DNA from: Acidimicrobiia bacterium
GTDB lineage: Bacteria > Actinomycetota > Acidimicrobiia > Acidimicrobiales > SKKL01
Assembly (NCBI GenBank): GCA_041676705.1
Contig: JBAYRL010000001.1
Location: 310,001 to 374,000, forward strand
Reading direction: 5' to 3'
DNA length: 64,000 nt
Shown: positions 60,249 through 64,000 of the stretch, piece after piece
Position numbering within the stretch: position 1 is the stretch's first letter
Layout: each line of letters starts with the position of its first letter
Notes under the pieces: model-generated
Seen by the model: the letters and a program-made list of their open reading frames with translations, nothing else
Told to the model about the DNA's origin: nothing
Databases searched by the model: none
Made by a program: the position numbers and the translations under genes

Positions 60249-61004
60249 GTGAAACGCGGGAAGATTTACATCTTGTTGGTGGTCTTCGCAGTGTTGAGCT
60301 CGGCGTGCACAAGTTCGTCATCTGAAGATGAACCAGTTCTAGTATTCGCGGCCGCTTCGCTCACCGATGCCTTTGCGTCGCTTCAAGAAGACTTCGAGCT
60401 GGCTCACCCCGAGGTTAGGGTGGAGTTTAATTTTGCCGGTAGTGGCCTGTTGCGTGAACAGATTTCACAGGGTGCACCGGCCGATATTTTTGCGTCGGCC
60501 GACCTGGGCAATATGGAGACCTTAAGTTCGGTCGGCCTCGTGGTTGACCCGGTTCAGGTATTTGCGCTGAACCGCATGGCGCTTGCCGTTTCAGCGGGTA
60601 ATCCTAAAGCAATTACTTCTCTGGTTGACCTGGAACGCGATGACCTTCTAGTGGGGCTCTGCACTGCCGGGGTGCCATGTGGTGATTTAGCACGGCGATT
60701 ACTTGTTGGAGCTGGCATTTCGCCCCGATTAGCGACTGAAGAACCAAATGTTCGCGCTTTGGCAAACAAAATCGCCTTAGACGAACTTGATGTTGGGTTG
60801 GTCTATGTCACAGATATCGTAGCTCTCGCGCCTGTGATAGAGGGCGTAGAAATGCCCGACGATGATAACTTCACCACTCCGTACCCAATTGCCGTGGTGA
60901 AAGATGCCCCACACCGCCAGGGCGCGGAAACCTTCTTCGATTATGTGAACTCGAATAGAGCTGCCCAGATCCTGGAAGAACACGGGTTTCAAACGCCAAA
61001 ATGA
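60249..61004 (+). CDS. modA: Molybdate ABC transporter substrate-binding lipoprotein
   Basis: A 251-residue periplasmic-type binding protein anchored as a lipoprotein. The signal peptide ends in LSSAC (lipobox, Cys near residue 20) and is followed by a Ser-rich linker. The ModA core begins VLVFAAASLTDAF, with FNFAGSGLLREQISQGAPADIFASAD and later DVGLVYVTDIVA, the molybdate/tungstate-binding pattern. The start is GTG at 60249. The stop overlaps the modB start (ATGA). It captures MoO4 2- for the ModB/ModC importer. Confidence 0.93.
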   Translation: MKRGKIYILLVVFAVLSSACTSSSSEDEPVLVFAAASLTDAFASLQEDFELAHPEVRVEFNFAGSGLLREQISQGAPADIFASADLGNMETLSSVGLVVDPVQVFALNRMALAVSAGNPKAITSLVDLERDDLLVGLCTAGVPCGDLARRLLVGAGISPRLATEEPNVRALANKIALDELDVGLVYVTDIVALAPVIEGVEMPDDDNFTTPYPIAVVKDAPHRQGAETFFDYVNSNRAAQILEEHGFQTPK

Positions 61005-61858
61005 GACCTCGGACCGATACCAGTCGAAATAGCAAACCAGGCTCAAGCAGGTGGTCGCGCAACCCCAAGCGGCCAATAGCGCCAATCGGTACCGTTCCGC
61101 TGTTGTGGTTGTTCGGTCTAATAGCAACGCTATTTTTCTTATTGCCATTTTTGGCTTTGTTATGGCAAACGCCGTGGAGTGAATTAGATACTTTGTTGCG
61201 TAGACCCATGGTGGCCCAAGCACTGCGTCTGTCGGTGATTTCCTCCTTTGCGGCCGCCCTGATCAGCACGATTTTCGGTGTGCCATTGGCTTGGTTACTA
61301 GCGCGCAGCGTATTTCCGGGTCGCACGCTGGTACGAGCGCTGGTGACTATGCCCCTGGTATTACCGCCTGTGGTGGGTGGTGTGGCACTGCTTTTTGCCT
61401 TTGGAAGACGAGGCGTGGTTGGCGAAGCACTATATGAAAGCACTGGTGTGGTGCTCCCCTATTCCATTTGGGCGGTAATTCTGGCCAACGTTTTTGTGGC
61501 CATGCCGTTTTTAGTGGTCACGATCGAAGCGGCATTGGCGAATATGGACGGCCGACTTGAGCTCGCCGCCAGCACCTTAGGAGCGTCGTCGTGGCGGGTC
61601 TTTTGGCGGGTCACGTTACCTAGCATTGTGCCGTCATTGGTCGCGGGCATGGCTTTGGCATGGGCCCGAGCGCTAGGTGAGTTTGGTGCAACCATCACTT
61701 TTGCTGGCAACCTGAGTGGCCGCACCCAAACCTTGCCGTTGGCGGTTTTTGTGGCCATGGAAAGCGATCGCGATTTGGCCGTGGCTTTAAGCCTAATTTT
61801 GATGGTGATTGCCTTAGCGGTATTAGTGGCGCTGCGTGGTCATTGGTGGGCGCGATGA
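61001..61858 (+). CDS. modB: Molybdate ABC transporter permease
   Basis: A 285-residue permease with a cytoplasmic basic N-terminus and about six helices. The EAA loop that docks the ATPase is RLELAASTLGASSWRVFWRV (near residue 185). The C-terminal segment GEFGATITFAGNLSGRTQ is the ModB/CysT-like signature. The ATG overlaps the modA stop, and its stop overlaps modC (ATGA), so the three are coupled. Confidence 0.94.
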   Translation: MRPRTDTSRNSKPGSSRWSRNPKRPIAPIGTVPLLWLFGLIATLFFLLPFLALLWQTPWSELDTLLRRPMVAQALRLSVISSFAAALISTIFGVPLAWLLARSVFPGRTLVRALVTMPLVLPPVVGGVALLFAFGRRGVVGEALYESTGVVLPYSIWAVILANVFVAMPFLVVTIEAALANMDGRLELAASTLGASSWRVFWRVTLPSIVPSLVAGMALAWARALGEFGATITFAGNLSGRTQTLPLAVFVAMESDRDLAVALSLILMVIALAVLVALRGHWWAR

Positions 61859-62616
61859 CATCTTTGGAATCGGCTTCAAGGCCCGGTCAACTTCACGCGC
61901 ACGTTGTGGTGGCTCGTTCCAACTCGTTTCAACTCGATGTTTCGATATTGGCTGCGCCGGGTGAAATGGTGGCCATCTTGGGGCCCAACGGCTCGGGTAA
62001 GAGCACCTTGTTGGCCGCTCTAGCCGGTTTATTGCCGATCGATTTCGGTGAAATCCGTCTGGGTTCCCAAATATTTGACTCCCCGGAATCAAATATTTTC
62101 CTTCGCAGCGTCGACCGGCGAGTGGGAGTGGTGTTCCAAGACCTATTGCTCTTTCCTCATCTCAGCGTGCTGGACAACATTGCCTTTGGGCTAAGAGCTC
62201 GTGGGGTGCCTAAAGCGGTGGCGCGCGCTCAGGCTCAGCGATGGGCTGAGGAATTTGGAGTGGGCGAGCTGATTGGCGCTAAGGCCACTGCGCTCTCGGG
62301 TGGCCAAGCCCAAAGGGTAGCCCTCGCCCGAGCTTTAGCTGTTGAACCAACCTTGCTATTGCTAGATGAGCCGCTATCGGCGTTGGATGTTGAAAGCGCG
62401 GCTGCTGTGCTGGTGCAGCTGAACGAGAATCTAATCAGCTCGGGTACGGTGGGAGTATTGGTCACCCACGATCCGCAAGAGGCCTACTTGTTAGCCGAAA
62501 CTATGTACATTATTGAATCGGGTCGGATCACCCAACATGGTGCACCGAAAGATGTATTTACCCACCCGGCAACCGCCTATGTTCGAGCCGCGAGTGAAAA
62601 GGTTAGGGCGCTGTGA
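61855..62616 (+). CDS. modC: Molybdate ABC transporter ATP-binding protein, MOP-less
   Basis: A 253-residue ABC ATPase. Walker A GPNGSGKST near residue 38, the Q-loop VFQDLLLFPHLSVLDN near 85, signature LSGGQAQRVALARAL near 140, Walker B LLLLDEPLSALDVES near 160 and His-switch VTHDPQEA near 200. It ends where many ModC proteins, such as E. coli's (about 350 residues), carry a molybdate-binding MOP domain, so trans-inhibition by molybdate is unlikely. The ATG at 61855 overlaps the modB stop. The stop overlaps the GTG of the LysR-type gene. Confidence 0.92.
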   Translation: MTSLESASRPGQLHAHVVVARSNSFQLDVSILAAPGEMVAILGPNGSGKSTLLAALAGLLPIDFGEIRLGSQIFDSPESNIFLRSVDRRVGVVFQDLLLFPHLSVLDNIAFGLRARGVPKAVARAQAQRWAEEFGVGELIGAKATALSGGQAQRVALARALAVEPTLLLLDEPLSALDVESAAAVLVQLNENLISSGTVGVLVTHDPQEAYLLAETMYIIESGRITQHGAPKDVFTHPATAYVRAASEKVRAL

Positions 62617-63536
62617 ATCTGCGTGACTTTGAATATCTAGTAGCGCTAGCTGAGTACCGTCACTTTGGCCGAGCCGCCGATGCTTGTTACGTCTCGCAGC
62701 CTACGCTTTCAACACAGATCAAAAAGCTTGAAGCCGAGCTCGGTGTAGAGCTTTTTGAGCGTACGCCCAGACGTCTCGGTCTGACCCCCGCTGGGCAGAA
62801 GGTGTTGGAGCGAGCACAGATCATTCTGGCGGAAACGAACAACATCCGAAGCATTGCTTTAAACGCCCAAGATCCCGAATCTGGTGTTTTTCGCCTTGGA
62901 ATTTTCCCAACCTTGGGCCCCTATTTACTGCCCCATGTGGTTCCGGCGCTGCACGAGCGTTTTCCGAATCTGGAACTCTTGTTGGTGGAAGAAAAAACCG
63001 AGGAGCTGCTGTCACGGCTCGAAAACGGCGATTTGGAAGCGATCATAGTTGCATTGCCCATAGCCAACTATGAAACCTTGGAACGTCGATATCTTTTCAC
63101 TGAAGATTTTGTACTGGCAGTCAACAAGTCGCATCCATTGGCCGAAGGCGACAGCCTGCTAAACCCTTCGATCTTGAATCAAGAGGTGCTGCTGCTTCTA
63201 GAAGAGGGGCATTGTTTGCGAGACCAAGCCTTAGAAGTGTGTAGTCTCACCGGGGCTACTGAACGCACCGGATTTCGGGCGACCAGCTTAGAAACACTTC
63301 GCCAAATGGTGGTGGCTAATGTTGGTATCACCTTGATGCCTCGTCTGGCGGTAAGTTCGCCCAGCACGGCGTCAGATCAAGTGAGGTTACGTAACTTTGC
63401 CGATCCGGTCCCTCACCGCAATCTGGCTTTGTTATGGCGGCCAACCAGCATATTTAGCCCCCTAATGAGCGAAATTGGCGATCTCATTGCCAAGTTGCCT
63501 GATGGTCTGGTTCGTTATGCACCGCCAGCGCTTTAA
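62613..63536 (+). CDS. oxyR: OxyR-type LysR family transcriptional regulator
   Basis: A 307-residue LysR-type regulator. Helix-turn-helix: FEYLVALAEYRHFGRAADACYVSQP (split region near residues 7-30). The regulatory domain contains the OxyR redox pair, Cys201 in EEGHC and Cys210, with C-x8-C spacing and LRDQ between, as in E. coli Cys199/Cys208. It should form a disulfide in response to hydrogen peroxide and activate catalase/peroxidase genes. The GTG start at 62613 overlaps the modC stop by four bases (GTGA), so it is translationally coupled to the molybdate transporter, an unusual place for oxyR. No catalase gene is in the window. Confidence 0.9.
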   Translation: MNLRDFEYLVALAEYRHFGRAADACYVSQPTLSTQIKKLEAELGVELFERTPRRLGLTPAGQKVLERAQIILAETNNIRSIALNAQDPESGVFRLGIFPTLGPYLLPHVVPALHERFPNLELLLVEEKTEELLSRLENGDLEAIIVALPIANYETLERRYLFTEDFVLAVNKSHPLAEGDSLLNPSILNQEVLLLLEEGHCLRDQALEVCSLTGATERTGFRATSLETLRQMVVANVGITLMPRLAVSSPSTASDQVRLRNFADPVPHRNLALLWRPTSIFSPLMSEIGDLIAKLPDGLVRYAPPAL

Positions 63537-63558
63537 TAACGTATAGTCGGCAAGATTA

Positions 63559-63909
63559 TTAATACATACCATCTTTAGGATCGTGGCGGGTAATACCTAG
63601 AGGTTTAGCGCCCTCATCTATTACGGTGCCTTCTTCAGGCATGGCTCCCGCCATATAGGTAGCGCGGCCCAACATGTTGGAAGCTGGCGGCGACATAATC
63701 ACGTGTAGTATCAAAGCCAAGATAATACTGGTCAGATAATTCACGCTTTTCATCTCAATTGCCGCCCCAATTAACATTAATGCAATGCCAAAGGTAGATG
63801 CCTTGGCTAGGGCATGCATACGAGCTAAAACTTCAGGAAAACGAACCGCGCCAACCGCCGAAAGCAAGATAAAAGCGGAACCGGTAAGCATTAGTAATTG
63901 TCCGATCAT
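63559..63909 (-). CDS. mnhG: Mrp/Mnh Na+/H+ antiporter subunit G
   Basis: A 116-residue membrane protein with three helices: GQLLMLTGSAFILLSAVGAV, FGIALMLIGAAIEM and YLTSIILALILHVIM. The RFPEVLARMHALAKASTFGI loop is the MnhG/MrpG signature. It is a small subunit of the multi-component Mrp antiporter that exports Na+ against H+. The ATG overlaps the stop of the upstream mnhF (ATGA). The C-terminal 30 residues are a hydrophilic extension. The rest of the operon lies beyond the right edge. Confidence 0.92.
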   Translation of the reverse strand: MIGQLLMLTGSAFILLSAVGAVRFPEVLARMHALAKASTFGIALMLIGAAIEMKSVNYLTSIILALILHVIMSPPASNMLGRATYMAGAMPEEGTVIDEGAKPLGITRHDPKDGMY

Positions 63910-64000
63910 TTCCTGGTCAAACCTTCTATATATCTAGCGATCATACCGTTACTAATGGGGCCGACCAGGGCCAGAGCGATCAAGGCCGGAAGGAAGGCAC
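63906..64000 (-). CDS. mnhF: Mrp/Mnh antiporter subunit F, C-terminal part
   Basis: On the minus strand the last 31 codons of a gene are visible, reading AFLPALIALALVGPISNGMI and then ARYIEGLTRK before the stop (63906-63908). A final hydrophobic helix with GP, followed by a short basic tail, fits MnhF/MrpF, which always precedes MnhG in Mrp operons. The stop and the mnhG start overlap (ATGA). The 5' part is cut by the window edge. Confidence 0.75.
   Translation of the reverse strand, partial: AFLPALIALALVGPISNGMIARYIEGLTRK

Noticed and set aside
63534..63563. AT-rich inverted repeat TTAATAA/TTATTAA between oxyR and mnhG
   Set aside because: Short, AT-only arms with a 16-base loop and no T-run; not a terminator.

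Overview
The window comes from an actinobacterium, most likely of the class Acidimicrobiia. That placement is an inference. It rests on a complete four-gene actinobacterial 'conservon' (sensor kinase, roadblock, DUF742, Ras-like GTPase), a DUF3073-like acidic miniprotein, an AftD-type (DUF3367) arabinofuranosyltransferase homologue, actinobacterial-type pyruvate kinase and cyclophilin, frequent GTG/TTG starts and moderate GC content. Both ends cut genes: an McrB-like AAA+ ATPase on the left and an MrpF/MnhF antiporter subunit on the right. I see no tRNA, rRNA, insertion sequence, prophage or CRISPR array. No gene-free stretch exceeds about 210 bases.

Layout. 1-1.6 kb: McrB-like NTPase and an unrecognised partner, whose 3' end runs 71 bp into the convergent typA gene. 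1.5-3.6 kb: typA and the DUF3073-like gene. 3.7-4.9 kb: TauE/SafE permease with a DUF1634 partner. 5-14 kb: RNase D and rhodanese, hydrolase, pyruvate kinase, then an acyl-CoA/2-hydroxyacid block (acyl-CoA dehydrogenase, acyl-CoA synthetase, GlcD-type flavoprotein, crotonase). 14.2-20.7 kb: secreted lytic transglycosylase, an orphan OppD/OppF ATPase pair, a TetR regulator, cyclophilin and a second acyl-CoA synthetase. 20.7-36.6 kb: an envelope-glycan region with a GT39-like transferase, a UDP-galactopyranose mutase-like flavoprotein, an FkbM methyltransferase, a large membrane protein, an OafA-type acyltransferase with SGNH domain, a GT2-methyltransferase fusion, a GT4 transferase and the 1450-residue AftD-like protein. 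36.6-44.6 kb: hydrolase, Zn alcohol dehydrogenase, the conservon, a divergent DUF4388 (PATAN) protein and an M18 aminopeptidase. 44.8-53.3 kb: membrane pyrophosphatase, a heterodimeric ABC exporter and a PAS-GGDEF-EAL protein. 53.4-64 kb: small unknown protein, uracil-DNA glycosylase, acyl-CoA dehydrogenase, glutamate dehydrogenase-family enzyme, MATE transporter, DEAD-box helicase, modABC with an overlapping oxyR, and the end of an Mrp antiporter operon.

How it fits together. The centre is consistent with building and modifying an arabinogalactan-like or other lipid-linked envelope polysaccharide. The conservon and the GGDEF protein are signalling modules, and DUF4388/PATAN domains are often found beside roadblock/MglA systems. 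Two perfect TGTGA-N6-TCACA palindromes, before the Opp ATPase pair and before the alcohol dehydrogenase, suggest a shared CRP/FNR-family regulator. The most unusual items are the oxyR gene translationally coupled to modABC, the McrB-like pair with its unknown partner, the GT2-methyltransferase fusion, and opposite predicted potassium requirements of pyruvate kinase (independent) and the membrane pyrophosphatase (dependent).
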